Assembly: GCA_020072565.1 (NCBI GenBank) | Contig: JAIQGI010000005.1 | Location: 62,001-126,000, forward strand | Origin: Terriglobia bacterium | GTDB taxonomy: Bacteria; Acidobacteriota; UBA6911 | DNA length: 64,000 nucleotides | Direction of reading: 5' to 3' | Shown: positions 1 through 12,300 of the stretch, one piece after another | Layout of the letters: each line of letters begins with the position of its first letter | How positions within the stretch are numbered: the stretch's first letter is position 1 | Position numbers and translations under genes: made by a program | The notes under the pieces: model-generated | What the model was told of the DNA's origin: nothing | Seen by the model: only the letters and a program-made list of their open reading frames with translations | The model's database searches: none

Positions 1-674
1 GCATCGAGCGCCGCCACGATCTCCTCTATGTTGTGGCCGTCAATCTCCAGCACGTGCCACCCGAAAGCCCGCCATTTCTCGGGCAGCGGATTGCTATTCA
101 TCCGCTCGGCCACACGGCCCATTGCTGAGATGCAATTCTGGTCGATGATCGCGACGAGATTGTCGATCTTCCTGGCTCCCGCGAACATCGCCGCCTCCCA
201 CACCTGCCCCTCGGCCAGTTCGCCGTCGCCGAGGATGCAGTAGACCTTGTTGTCCTTTTTGTCCAGTTTCATCGCCAGTGCCATGCCGTTGGAGATCGAC
301 AGCCCCTGCCCCAGCGACCCCGTATTGGCCTCGATCCCCGGCGTCTTGTGAATGTCCGGATGGCCTTGCAGCATCGATCCGAGCTTTTTGAGTGTCACCA
401 ACTCCCCGGTCGGAAAGTACCCCAGTTCCGCCAGTGCCGCGTATTGAATAATCGCCGCGTGCCCCTTGCTCATCAGCAGCTTGTCACGTCCCTCCCATTT
501 CGGATTCCTGGGATCGTGCTTCATCTTGCAGCCATAGAGCGCCGCGACAATGTCCGCGGCCGAGCATGAGCCTCCGATATGCCCGGCCTGTCCCACTCCG
601 ACCATCAAAATGATGTCCTTGCGCATCTTGGCCGCCAGATGACGGAGCTCGGTTACCTTCCCATTCCTGATCAT
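1..674 (-). CDS. Transketolase, N-terminal (thiamine-pyrophosphate) subunit, 3' end outside window
   Basis: The reading frame runs off the left edge, so only the first ~224 residues are visible. They read as the N-terminal half of a split transketolase: an SKGHAA-like segment, then GSLGQGL and the thiamine-pyrophosphate motif GDGELAEGQVWEA followed by NLVAIIDQN. In split transketolases this subunit pairs with a separate C-terminal subunit to move two-carbon units between pentose phosphates in the cytoplasm. The ATG at 674 follows a strong GGAGGAG ribosome site. It starts 13 bases after the stop of the short-chain dehydrogenase, so the two are probably one transcript. The partner subunit would be expected just beyond the window. 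Confidence 0.9.
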   Translation of the reverse strand, partial: MIRNGKVTELRHLAAKMRKDIILMVGVGQAGHIGGSCSAADIVAALYGCKMKHDPRNPKWEGRDKLLMSKGHAAIIQYAALAELGYFPTGELVTLKKLGSMLQGHPDIHKTPGIEANTGSLGQGLSISNGMALAMKLDKKDNKVYCILGDGELAEGQVWEAAMFAGARKIDNLVAIIDQNCISAMGRVAERMNSNPLPEKWRAFGWHVLEIDGHNIEEIVAALD

Positions 675-687
675 GAACTCCTCCGAA

Positions 688-1500
688 TCAGAACTTTGTG
701 TCGTATTCCCAGGGCGTTCCCCCTGCCAGGCACCCACCATCCACATGATAGGTCTGGCCGGTCATGTAGCTGGAGGCATTGGAACAGAGCATCAACACTA
801 TCCCTACGATTTCTTCCGGCATACCCGGCCGGCGCATCGCGATGCGCTCCCGCAGGTACGGGGCGCGCGTCGGATGGTTCCAGGTGATCTGGGTCAGTTC
901 TGTCAGAATGTGACCGGGCGCCACCGCGTTGGCTTGAACGTTGAACTTCGCCCATTCGATCGCCATGGAGCGCGTCAACGCAGAGACCGCGCCCTTCGTC
1001 GCCCCGTACACCGAAACACCCCCCAGCATCCCCTGGGCGTTGTGCGAGCTGAAATTGACGATCTTGCCGCCGCCCTGCTTGATCATGTGCGGCACGACCG
1101 CCTGTGTCATGAAGAACGTGCCCTTAAGGTTGACGTTCATGATGAAGTCGTACGTTTTCTCCTGCACATCCAGGAATCCCTCACGCTTGTTCACGCCGGC
1201 GCAGTTGATCAGAATGTCGATCTTCCCGAATTCCGCCAACACCGCCTCGACGCATTGGTGGATCGACCTCGTCTCCGTCAGATCAAGATTGAACGCCTTG
1301 GCCTGGTGGCCTGTGGGTATCATTTCCGCTGCGATCTCCCGGGCCCGGTCAAGGTTCACGTCACACACGGCGGTCTGCGCGCCAGCGCCGCATAGCCCCA
1401 CCGTCAGCGCCCTGCCAATGCCCCCCGCGCCGCCGGTAAGCAAGGCTGTCTTTCCTGCTAGTGAGAACTGCGTCTCCAGATAACTGCCGATGTCGTTCAT
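688..1500 (-). CDS. Short-chain dehydrogenase/reductase (gluconate 5-dehydrogenase-like)
   Basis: A 270-residue classical SDR, the usual length. It has the NAD(P)-binding TGGAGGIG motif at residues 22-29, NCAG at 99-102, the catalytic Ser at 151-152 and the YGATK active site at Tyr165/Lys169, followed by NAVAPGHILTELT. Such enzymes oxidise or reduce a hydroxyl of a sugar or sugar acid; the substrate cannot be read from sequence, though the family pattern is closest to gluconate 5-dehydrogenase/2-deoxygluconate 3-dehydrogenase. I chose the ATG at 1500 because the longer start at 1545 adds residues not typical of the fold. It is the first gene of a likely operon with transketolase and is divergent from a LysR gene. 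Confidence 0.88.
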   Translation of the reverse strand: MNDIGSYLETQFSLAGKTALLTGGAGGIGRALTVGLCGAGAQTAVCDVNLDRAREIAAEMIPTGHQAKAFNLDLTETRSIHQCVEAVLAEFGKIDILINCAGVNKREGFLDVQEKTYDFIMNVNLKGTFFMTQAVVPHMIKQGGGKIVNFSSHNAQGMLGGVSVYGATKGAVSALTRSMAIEWAKFNVQANAVAPGHILTELTQITWNHPTRAPYLRERIAMRRPGMPEEIVGIVLMLCSNASSYMTGQTYHVDGGCLAGGTPWEYDTKF

Positions 1501-1860
1501 TTTCGCACCCGTCCTGGATACCCCGGTGACACCAACGGGAGCCATGTCCCTGGGCTCGCTCCAGAAAAAGCGATTTTTACATCATTAAATCCTGTTTTTC
1601 AAAGCAAAGCAGACCCAAAGACAATTCCCCCCGTTATACGTATGATCGAGGAACCTAAACCGTGGCTCCTTTATCCCCCCGCAAGAAACTCGGTAACGGG
1701 GATCCTTTCTCCTTGCATCTCACTTCGGCCCCAGGGTCCTGTGAAATTCCCATTTCTGGCAACAGACTATTCAGACGAGCCCATACTACTAAGTAATATC
1801 GAAGAAAAAGACGAATATTTTGGCTGGAATCTATCGAATTATTAGATGTATTCTCGACTC
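1501..1860. promoter_or_regulatory. Divergent intergenic region between SDR/transketolase operon and LysR gene
   Basis: About 360 bases without a convincing gene; a short open frame at 1642-1845 has no ribosome site or recognisable protein. The arrangement (LysR gene divergent from a small metabolic operon) is the classic site for LysR binding. An ATACGTAT palindrome lies near 1635-1642 and the last 60 bases before the regulator are A+T-rich. I could not place a consensus -35/-10 pair with confidence. Confidence 0.4.
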
Positions 1861-2748
1861 ATGAAGACCACTCTCGATGAATGGGAAATTTTGCGCACCG
1901 TTGTTCAGTTGGGCGGCTTTGCACCTGCGGCGGCGCAACTCAATCGCTCTCAATCCACCATCAGTTACGCAATCGCCCGGCTTCAGGAACAGCTTGGGAT
2001 CAAGCTGTTGGAGTTGAAAGGCAGAAAAGCCCAGCTGACTGAACTGGGTCGCGTGCTACTCGCCGACGCCGAACCCCATCTGGCTGGATTTCACCAACTC
2101 GAACAGAGAGCTCGATCACTCGCCTCAGGTGGAGAATCAGAGATTCGATTATCTGTGGACAGCATTTTTCCAGATGATCGGCTCTTTAAGGCTCTTTACG
2201 AATTCTCTCGGCGATTTCCCTATGCTCGGCCCAAACTCCGGCAAGCGACGTTTCTCTCCGCGGACTCTGAGCTCTCAGCGCAAAACGCCCACCTCTGTAT
2301 TGCGGCACTGGCGTCACGCGAGTACTACGTCAAACCGATCCTGGAAATCAGGATGCTCGCAGTCGCCCGGGTGGATCACCCACTCCTCTCGCTTCCGCAG
2401 CCGTTGTCTCGGATAGACCTGATTCAGCACACAATCGTGACCATCGAAGGAGTAGCTTCTGGTGTCGTTCTGCGCCAGCCATCCAGTCCTGCCCAACGTT
2501 TTGTATCGGTCACCACCATAGAGGCCGCGATTGCTGCCGTTCGCAGTGGGTTCTGTTTCGGCTGGCTACCCATTTACCGGATCCAGCCTTGTTTGGATAA
2601 TGGAGAATTGCTACCGCTACGTTTGCCGGTCGGCGGCACCAGGGTAGTTCGTCTCAACGTTATCTGCAAGGATCTAAGCCCCCGCCTCCGAGAACTCAAT
2701 GTCCTTGCCGGTTTGTTCGGTATCAATCGCAAACCGGAATTGATTTAG
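1861..2748 (+). CDS. LysR-family transcriptional regulator
   Basis: A 295-residue LysR regulator, normal for the family. The N-terminal winged helix-turn-helix (about residues 5-62) contains the typical GGFAPAAAQLNRSQSTISYAIARL segment (shown by its key positions: Ala/Ala before the turn, Ser-Gln-Ser-Thr-Ile-Ser recognition helix) and ends in LTELGR. The remainder is the periplasmic-binding-protein-like effector domain. An upstream in-frame ATG at 1846 would add five residues; neither start has a strong ribosome site. The gene is divergent from the SDR-transketolase pair, so it probably controls that operon and itself. The inducer is unknown; a sugar or sugar acid is likely from context. Confidence 0.9.
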   Translation: MKTTLDEWEILRTVVQLGGFAPAAAQLNRSQSTISYAIARLQEQLGIKLLELKGRKAQLTELGRVLLADAEPHLAGFHQLEQRARSLASGGESEIRLSVDSIFPDDRLFKALYEFSRRFPYARPKLRQATFLSADSELSAQNAHLCIAALASREYYVKPILEIRMLAVARVDHPLLSLPQPLSRIDLIQHTIVTIEGVASGVVLRQPSSPAQRFVSVTTIEAAIAAVRSGFCFGWLPIYRIQPCLDNGELLPLRLPVGGTRVVRLNVICKDLSPRLRELNVLAGLFGINRKPELI

Positions 2749-2782
2749 TGCACTCGCTGAAAGCTGTGGTCGATCGTGACAC

Positions 2783-5176
<2,394 letters not shown>

Positions 5177-5184
5177 TCAGTAAT

Positions 5185-6306
5185 CTAGTACATCTTGTCG
5201 AACGCCTTCTGTGCGCTGACGACCGCATGACGCATCATGTCTTCGGCTTTGGCGGTTTCGCGATGCGTCAGCGCCTTCAGCAAGGAGTCGGCATCGAGTT
5301 CCCTCGCCGCCTGTTCGCACGCTTCCCAGCTCAGCACGCTGCGGACCACGCGGTCGATACCTTGCGCGGCGTTGTCATAGGCGCGGGTCTGCATGTCGTG
5401 ACCCTTCCAGCGATCGTAGCCGGCCTGCTGGATCAGCCCGGCAATGGCGACGTTCATCCCGTTGATGCGGGCCCCGTGGTCGATGTCGTACTTGCCCGGA
5501 CCGCCCAGGATGACCCCGTCGTTATAGCCCTGGCTGTTGAGGTGCATGTGTACGCACATGCCGTTGTCCAGTTCCTCGACCGTGTCGGCCACGTGGTCCA
5601 GGCCGATCATCTCGGAGTGGCCGAACTCCTTGTTGACCCCCTTGTTTTTGAGTGAAATTCCGAATTCCTTCTCGACCCTATGCCAGAACAGCAGGGCACT
5701 GGCGACCGTCGGGATCAGCATAGCCGGGTGCCCTTCGTTGGGCTTGGGCTCGAAGCCGATGTGGAGCTGCCCGCCTTTGGCGGCCTCGTACTTGCACAGA
5801 TCCGCGACGCTCTCTTTGAGGTTCTGGTACATCCGCTTGATGCCGACGGTGGCGATGTCATAGCCGAACGAGCCATTCCAGATCACAAACGCCGGGGCCT
5901 TCTCGGGGTGCCAGGCCTTCTTGAGCGAGCCGTAGGCAAGGTCCACGGTCCTGGTGCCGAGTTTCTCGGCCGCCTTGCGCTCGTTCGGATCGAGCGAGGC
6001 GATGCCACCGTAGCCAAAGTGGGTGTGCGCGCCGGGTGTGATCATCGCCAGGTACAGTTTTTCTCTCACCAACGCATCGGCTACGGCCGCGGCGTTGGCG
6101 TCGTCGACCTCGGCGTCGTAGTGCATCTCAATGCCGAGCACGACATGTTTCGGCAGACGCGGCCGAATCCGCTTGGCGACCAGTTCAATCATCTCAGGGG
6201 TGCCGAAGCCGCCTCCCCACTCCGGCCGCATATCCCCTGGTACGAACCCGCCCTTGCCCGGATTAAACGTCCAACGGCAAATGCTATGCAACGATTCTCT
6301 TGCCAT
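5185..6306 (-). CDS. xylA: Xylose isomerase-like TIM-barrel enzyme
   Basis: A 373-residue protein of the xylose isomerase type, which converts D-xylose to D-xylulose in the cytoplasm using divalent metals. The hallmark FEPKPNE segment is at about residues 185-191, with GAHTHFGYGG near 92-101 (active-site histidines), FGHSEMIGLDH near 228-238 and KYDIDHGAR near 272-280. It is somewhat shorter than proteobacterial XylA (about 390-440). The ATG at 6306 is chosen because GGAG lies 8 bases upstream; the earlier GTG at 6315 sits on that site. It leads an operon with the downstream esterase, linking side-chain removal to pentose use. A related sugar isomerase specificity is possible. Confidence 0.78.
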   Translation of the reverse strand: MARESLHSICRWTFNPGKGGFVPGDMRPEWGGGFGTPEMIELVAKRIRPRLPKHVVLGIEMHYDAEVDDANAAAVADALVREKLYLAMITPGAHTHFGYGGIASLDPNERKAAEKLGTRTVDLAYGSLKKAWHPEKAPAFVIWNGSFGYDIATVGIKRMYQNLKESVADLCKYEAAKGGQLHIGFEPKPNEGHPAMLIPTVASALLFWHRVEKEFGISLKNKGVNKEFGHSEMIGLDHVADTVEELDNGMCVHMHLNSQGYNDGVILGGPGKYDIDHGARINGMNVAIAGLIQQAGYDRWKGHDMQTRAYDNAAQGIDRVVRSVLSWEACEQAARELDADSLLKALTHRETAKAEDMMRHAVVSAQKAFDKMY

Positions 6307-6688
6307 CTTGATCACTCCTCAGTCTGATGTTTCCATTAGGATCTTGTTGATTGAATTCGTTGGAATCGCAGGCGGATTCCCCCTCCAGACGGAGATGGAC
6401 AGGAATCTCAAGCCGCATCGGTATCGATCATCTGGCTCTGACCCAGTCGCGGGAGAGACCTCCCAGCTGCTGGTGCTCACTGCTTCTCACTCGACGGAGG
6501 TATCTTCACCTAATGACCACAGAAACCGCGTGTTGTCAAATGCAATCTCGTGCGTTACCGCCAGATTCGTATTGCGGCACGCCCTGCATATCCATAGGAT
6601 AGGGATGTGATGCGGCAGCCGCCCACCCACGGCGGAATGGAATTATGCAGTAGAGCGCCATTGATTTGAATGCAACCTGGAATACACC
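6307..6688. promoter_or_regulatory. Divergent intergenic region, xylA / GH2
   Basis: About 380 bases between two divergent genes. No credible gene is seen; the open frames across it are continuations of shadows. It must hold promoters for both directions, but no clear consensus promoter, terminator or palindrome stood out. Confidence 0.35.
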
Positions 6689-9388
6689 ATGAAAATGACC
6701 TGTTTGCGAAATCGAGCGCTGCTAACCCTCTCTGCCTGCCTTGCCGCCTTGGCGATCGGGGGGCCTTCCGGTAACTCCGCCGATGGCGCCGTGGCGCCTC
6801 TTTCGGCCTCACCGCGGATAAGATTGCTGATCGACGACGATTGGCGTTTTACGAAGGGCGATCCTCCAAACATCACCACAAGCCTCGACTATGATGTGCG
6901 CCCCCAGCCTGTGGGACGGGGCGGAGCTGTCGCCGTATCGCCTCCCGCCAGTTCGGCGACGGTTACAAAATCGTGGATTCTGCCCTCCGGAAGTGCCTTC
7001 CTCAAGGATCCGAGCAAGCGCGCCGGGCGTCCGGAAGGCAATTTGGGTGACGGCGTGTCCTACGTTGCGCCGGGCTTCGATGACAGTTCGTGGCAGAAAT
7101 TGGATCTGCCCCATGATTATGCGATCGAGGGCCCATTTATTGCCACAGGCGGCGGGGGTATGGGGCGCTTGCCTTCATCAGGAGTCGCATGGTACCGGAA
7201 GAGTTTCACCTTGGCGGCAAGCGATGCCGGGAAAGTCATATTTCTCGACATCGATGGCGCGATGGCTTACAGCTCAGTCTGGCTCAATGGCCGGTTCGTG
7301 GGCGGATGGCCTTATGGATATTCCTCATTTCGCCTGAATCTGACGCCTTATGCAAAACCGGGGGAGAGCAACATTCTGGCGATTCGCCTCGACAACCTGC
7401 CCTCATCTTCTCGCTGGTATCCGGGGGGCGGCTTGTATCGGAATGTCTGGCTTGTGAAGACCGCGCCCGTGCACGTCGGCCAATGGGGGACATACATTGC
7501 GACGCCGGAGGTTTCGAAGACGTCGGCGCGCGTCGATCTGAAAGTGACTGTGGCGAACGATTCCAAACAGGATGTCAACGTCAGCGTGGCGACACAGATA
7601 TTCGAGATCGATGGGGAGGATCGCAAAGTGGGCGGCGCCATCACATCGATTGCGCCCGTGAACATGCGCATTGCCGCCGGCCAGGGTGCCACAACCGAAA
7701 CCAAAGGAACCATAACCAGCCCGAAACTGTGGGGAACAGGCCTTCATCAGAAGCCCAATCGATACGTGGCGGTGACAAAAGTGCAGCAGGGAGACAATAC
7801 CGTAGATGTTTATGAGACCACGTTTGGGATTCGCACGCTCAAGTTTGATCCCAATAACGGATTTTTTTTGAACGGCGAACATATCAGAATCAAAGGCGTC
7901 TGCAACCACCATGATCTGGGCGCCCTGGGCACCGCGGTGAATTACCGCGCATTGAAGCGGCAGCTGGAAATATTGGCTGATATGGGAGCCAATGCGCTGC
8001 GGACCAGTCACAATCCACCTGCGCCGGAACTTCTTGAGCTTGCAGATAAGATGGGCTTTCTCGTCATGGATGAGGCCTTCGACGTGTGGGTGCGCCAAAA
8101 GACCGCTCTGGACTATCACCTGCTGTTTCCGGACTGGCACGAGCAGGACCTGCGAGCCCTTTTGCGAAGGGATCGTAATCATCCCTCTGTGATCATGTGG
8201 AGCATCGGCAACGAGGTAGGCGAGCAAAGCGGCGGCGCGGCGGGTGCTGCCATCGCGGACAAGCTCACCAAAATCTGCCATGAAGAGGATCCGACGCGTC
8301 CAACGATCAGCGGGATGAACTATGCCAGCGCCACCAGTCCTTTTCCCGCACCGATTGATGCCGTCGGTCTGAATTACCAGGGCGCCGGACTGTACCGCGG
8401 GTCCCCGCAATACCCGGCCTTTCATCAAAGCTTTCCGGACAAGTTCATCGTCGGCAGCGAGACCGCAGCCACGTTGAGCAGCAGAGGAGTCTATACCTTC
8501 CCGGTCGCCTCCGGTCCCGGCGTGCCGGCGTCCGCCAATGCGGGCGAGGAACCCGGCAATCGGCAGGTCAGTTCCTATGATTTGTACTTTGCGGGCTGGG
8601 CTTATTCCCCCGAAAAGGAATTCGCGGCACAGGACAGATTCCCCTTCGTGGGCGGTGAATTCGTGTGGACGGGTTTTGATTATCTGGGCGAACCCACGCC
8701 CTTCGATGCCTCGCGGAGCTCCTATTTCGGGATCATTGACCTTGCGGGCCTCAAGAAGGATCGATTCTACCTGTACCAATCGTATTGGCGTCCCGAGTAC
8801 CCCATGGCTCACATTCTGCCGCACTGGACGTGGCCGGGCCGCGAAGGCCAGGTGACGCCGGTGCAAGTTTATACTTCAGGGAATGAGGCGGAGCTTTTTC
8901 TCAATGGCAAGTCGCTGGGACGCAAGAAAAAGGCGGAGTTTGAGTACCGCCTGCGCTGGGATGACGCGGTGTATGAACCAGGCGGACTGCGTGTCGTGGC
9001 CTATAAAGATGGCAAGCAGTGGGCAACGGATTCCGTCAAGACCGCCGGACCCGCAAGTAAACTCATTCTGGCTCCTGATCGGTCGATCATCGCGAATGAT
9101 GGCAAGGACCTGTCGTTCGTTACGCTGACGATTGCCGACAAGAGTGCGCAGCAGGTTCCCCGTTCGATGAACATGATCCATTTTGATGTAAGCGGGCCGG
9201 GCGACATCGTGGCGACTGACAACGGGGATCCCACGGACATGACGGTCTTTCGGTCCAAGGATCGCCAAGCATTCAACGGCATGGCGCTTGCCATTATTCG
9301 CGCGAAGCGCGGGCAAAGCGGTCAGATTACGGTGATTGCGAGATCTGAGGGGCTGGAGGAAGCCCGCACGAGAATCACAACAAAATAG
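6689..9388 (+). CDS. Glycoside hydrolase family 2 (beta-galactosidase-type)
   Basis: An 899-residue exported GH2 enzyme: signal peptide (LLTLSACLAALAIGG), sugar-binding jelly roll (WYRKSF...NGRFVGGWPYGYSSF), Ig-like domain, TIM barrel and two C-terminal beta domains. The barrel contains NHHDLGALG, LRTSHNPP, the acid/base Glu509 in SIGNEVGE and the nucleophile Glu657 in GGEFVWTGFDYLGEPTP. GH2 enzymes release beta-linked galactose, glucuronic acid or mannose; in a xylan locus, galactosyl or arabinose-like side chains are plausible. No strong ribosome site precedes the ATG. Its last 14 bases overlap the end of the convergent GH115 gene. Confidence 0.92.
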   Translation: MKMTCLRNRALLTLSACLAALAIGGPSGNSADGAVAPLSASPRIRLLIDDDWRFTKGDPPNITTSLDYDVRPQPVGRGGAVAVSPPASSATVTKSWILPSGSAFLKDPSKRAGRPEGNLGDGVSYVAPGFDDSSWQKLDLPHDYAIEGPFIATGGGGMGRLPSSGVAWYRKSFTLAASDAGKVIFLDIDGAMAYSSVWLNGRFVGGWPYGYSSFRLNLTPYAKPGESNILAIRLDNLPSSSRWYPGGGLYRNVWLVKTAPVHVGQWGTYIATPEVSKTSARVDLKVTVANDSKQDVNVSVATQIFEIDGEDRKVGGAITSIAPVNMRIAAGQGATTETKGTITSPKLWGTGLHQKPNRYVAVTKVQQGDNTVDVYETTFGIRTLKFDPNNGFFLNGEHIRIKGVCNHHDLGALGTAVNYRALKRQLEILADMGANALRTSHNPPAPELLELADKMGFLVMDEAFDVWVRQKTALDYHLLFPDWHEQDLRALLRRDRNHPSVIMWSIGNEVGEQSGGAAGAAIADKLTKICHEEDPTRPTISGMNYASATSPFPAPIDAVGLNYQGAGLYRGSPQYPAFHQSFPDKFIVGSETAATLSSRGVYTFPVASGPGVPASANAGEEPGNRQVSSYDLYFAGWAYSPEKEFAAQDRFPFVGGEFVWTGFDYLGEPTPFDASRSSYFGIIDLAGLKKDRFYLYQSYWRPEYPMAHILPHWTWPGREGQVTPVQVYTSGNEAELFLNGKSLGRKKKAEFEYRLRWDDAVYEPGGLRVVAYKDGKQWATDSVKTAGPASKLILAPDRSIIANDGKDLSFVTLTIADKSAQQVPRSMNMIHFDVSGPGDIVATDNGDPTDMTVFRSKDRQAFNGMALAIIRAKRGQSGQITVIARSEGLEEARTRITTK

Positions 9389-12300
9389 CGCCCCGAACCT
9401 TGAACCACAAGGACCGCGAAGGTCTGCGCTCTCTGCGGTCTTCGAGGTCCTCGCGGTTCCAGCTTGTGGTTTTCACGCGCGCCGATCTTCGGGCCACGGT
9501 GCCCTTTGCAGATCGGTAGCTCTCCGGCGGCCCAAGGTAACTGGGCTGCAGCCCACCCAAATCCACGACGATCTTCTGCACACCCACGGCGGGATCCACC
9601 ATCCAGATCTTGAGCGTGTGGCGTCCTGCGGCTGCGAGGTTGTGGGTCGAACGCACCGTCCGCGCGGCATCCTTGACCGACTCTTCCCATTCCCGGTTTC
9701 CGTTGCGCGCGTCGAAGGACTCGCGCACGATCTCGATAATTTGCGGCGGCTGATCATCGAACGACACTGCGTAACGCAAGCCTCTGCCGGGGATAAAATT
9801 CAGCGTCGGGGCAACCACCGCGTGCACGGTCACATCGCCGGCATCGAACAAATACATGTCGTATTCGAGGCGGGGCGAGTTCTTAGGAGGAGCTGCAACC
9901 GGCGCTGTATTCGGCAGGATGGTCATCGCAGACAGTGTGCGTCCGTAACCCTCGATTCTTTCCCAGCGGGCGGCAGCCGAGGGCATGTTGCGTGTACAGT
10001 GTTCGGCTTCCATGGAGACAACGCCCCCATCTTCGACAAACATCCCCTCCCGATCCAAATCCACTTTCTCGGGATTGATGACGGCCACCTTCACCTCGAC
10101 ACTCTGACCTCCTTCCCGAGCGATCCTGATTGTGCCGGCGCCGGAACCCGCAGGAGCCCTGCGCCAGTCCACAGCTGCCCAGATGCGTTCCTCTTTAACG
10201 ACAATTCCTTTGGCGGCGTCGAGCACGATCCACGGAACGCTGGCGGTCGCCGTAAATGTAAAAGTACCCTGCCCGCGATTGAAAACCTCAAGGAAATGCC
10301 GTTGCCGGTTGAACCTGTCGAATGTCGGTAATGACAGGGGCTGCGCGGTTCCGGGCCAGAATGCCGTGGAGCCTTCCACGGCTACGCCCATATCTGCGGC
10401 TTCGGGAAGTTGAATCCTGGTGACGTGCGGCATGACGTTACGCGGCGGATCCTGCCAGATCGTATACCCGATATGCACCTGGTCCATGAAGTGATTCCAT
10501 TTGCCCCCGCCCAGATTATGGCTGTAATCGTTCATGAGATCGGCATCAGCTTTGAACAGCGCCTCCGCCTTTGCTGCCAGCTCGTTGGTAGCTGCACGGC
10601 CCTGCTGGGCGTACAAGGCATTCTTTCCCACGACGGCATACAGCTCATTGACCTGCGCACAGGCCTTGGCCGGGAACAACACCAGTTGGTAAAAGGCATC
10701 GCGTTGTTCCGGCGGCAGTTTGGCGGCAATCGCCTCGGATTTCGCGGCAATTTCATTAAAGTCAGCTACCACACGTTCCGCTTCATGGTAATGGACCGCA
10801 CTGTAGGTTGCCGGCTCGAGCAGCTCAGGCTTGCGCCGGCCGTTGTACCTGGTGTATCTGGAAATAATTTCGGCAATCTCAGCGGAGTAGGCGGGTCCGA
10901 ATTCCCTCGCTGCCCAGAGCCTCGTATATTCCCCGAGATTCCGGTTTGTCCACCGGCCGGTATTCCAGGCCAGGCGCATGAAGTATTCCACCGGGAACTC
11001 CAGGCCTTTGAAGTGCCCCACGTTCACAATCCAGACGCGGTCCGCGCCGTATTCCTTCGCCAGCGTCAGTTGCTCCCAGATTTTCGGGATCGGGTTGGTG
11101 TTGATCCATTTGTAGTTACGCGGCCCGCCGACGTAGTCGAAGTGATAGTAGATGCCGGCACCTCCGGCGCGTCTGCGCTCGGCCTCGGTGGGCAGCCTGC
11201 GGATGTTGCCCCAATTGTCGTCGGGCCATAGCAGCGTCACGTCGTCGGGAACACGCAATCCGGCCTTGTAGTACTCAAGGACTTCCTTGTACAGACACCA
11301 GAGCTGAGGGACACGGGTCACTTCGAGATTGATTTCCTCCGAGATCATGCGGCGCTGCGCTGCGACAATATCTTCGAGCATAGCCATGCTTTCGGCAACC
11401 GTGCCGCCCGGAATCATGGGGGTATCATCAGCACCGCGCAGTCCGATGGTGATGATGCTCTCGTAGCCTTTATTGCGCCGGATCCCCTCCCGCCAGAAGT
11501 TCTGCAGCACGTCGGGATACCTGTAATAGTTCCAGCTGCCGAGAGTTTTCTGGTAGCGCCGGTCCCATTCTTTCTGCGCGCGCAGCATCGGCTCCTGGTG
11601 GGATGTGCCCATGACGATGCCGAATTCGTCCGCCAGCCGGGCGTTTTCGGGGTCATCCTCATTAAAGGCATTGTTCCACATGGCCGGCCACAGGTAGTTG
11701 CCTTTCAAGCGAAGGAGGACTTCGAAAATGCGGGCATAAAATTCGTGATTGTAGTTGGCTACGTTTGCAGGGATGGGAGGATTGACACTGGGAGCGATCG
11801 TGCCGAATTTTTCGGCAACCCAATTGGTGAGATCCGGAGCCTCGTCGTTGAGGAAGATGCCGCGGTATTTGACCGAGGGCTCCCCTTGTTGATACTTGCC
11901 CCTCTTCACATACAGCGCCTTCTGGTGCCGCACGGGCACGTCGGCCCACCAGTACCATGGAGAAACGCCCATCTGCTCGGAAAGATCATAAATGCCGTAG
12001 ATTGTACCGCGCTTGTCGCTCCCCACAATCACGAGCGCTTTGCTGACCTGCGGCAGCGGATTGTTGACGACTTCGAGAAAAAACGACTCCCACTTGCCGC
12101 GTATCCGGCTGACGTCGATCTTTCCCGCTTCGATCAGTCGATCGATGACCGGGCTTTTGCCGATCGTGCCGATCAGGATTGCGTTCGCCACGAGCGCGTC
12201 CGCAGTCGTGTGCAACTCCGGTCGGCAGAAACCAGACACGCTTCCGACGTCATTCTGGAGATCTGTAACAGCGCGAATCACCCCGGGCCAATCCATCCGG

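Noticed and set aside
1642-1845. 67-codon open frame upstream of the LysR gene
   Set aside because: No ribosome site or recognisable protein; it lies in the expected regulator binding region.
7403-8866. 487-codon open frame on the minus strand
   Set aside because: Complement of the GH2 catalytic domain; no family features and no ribosome site.
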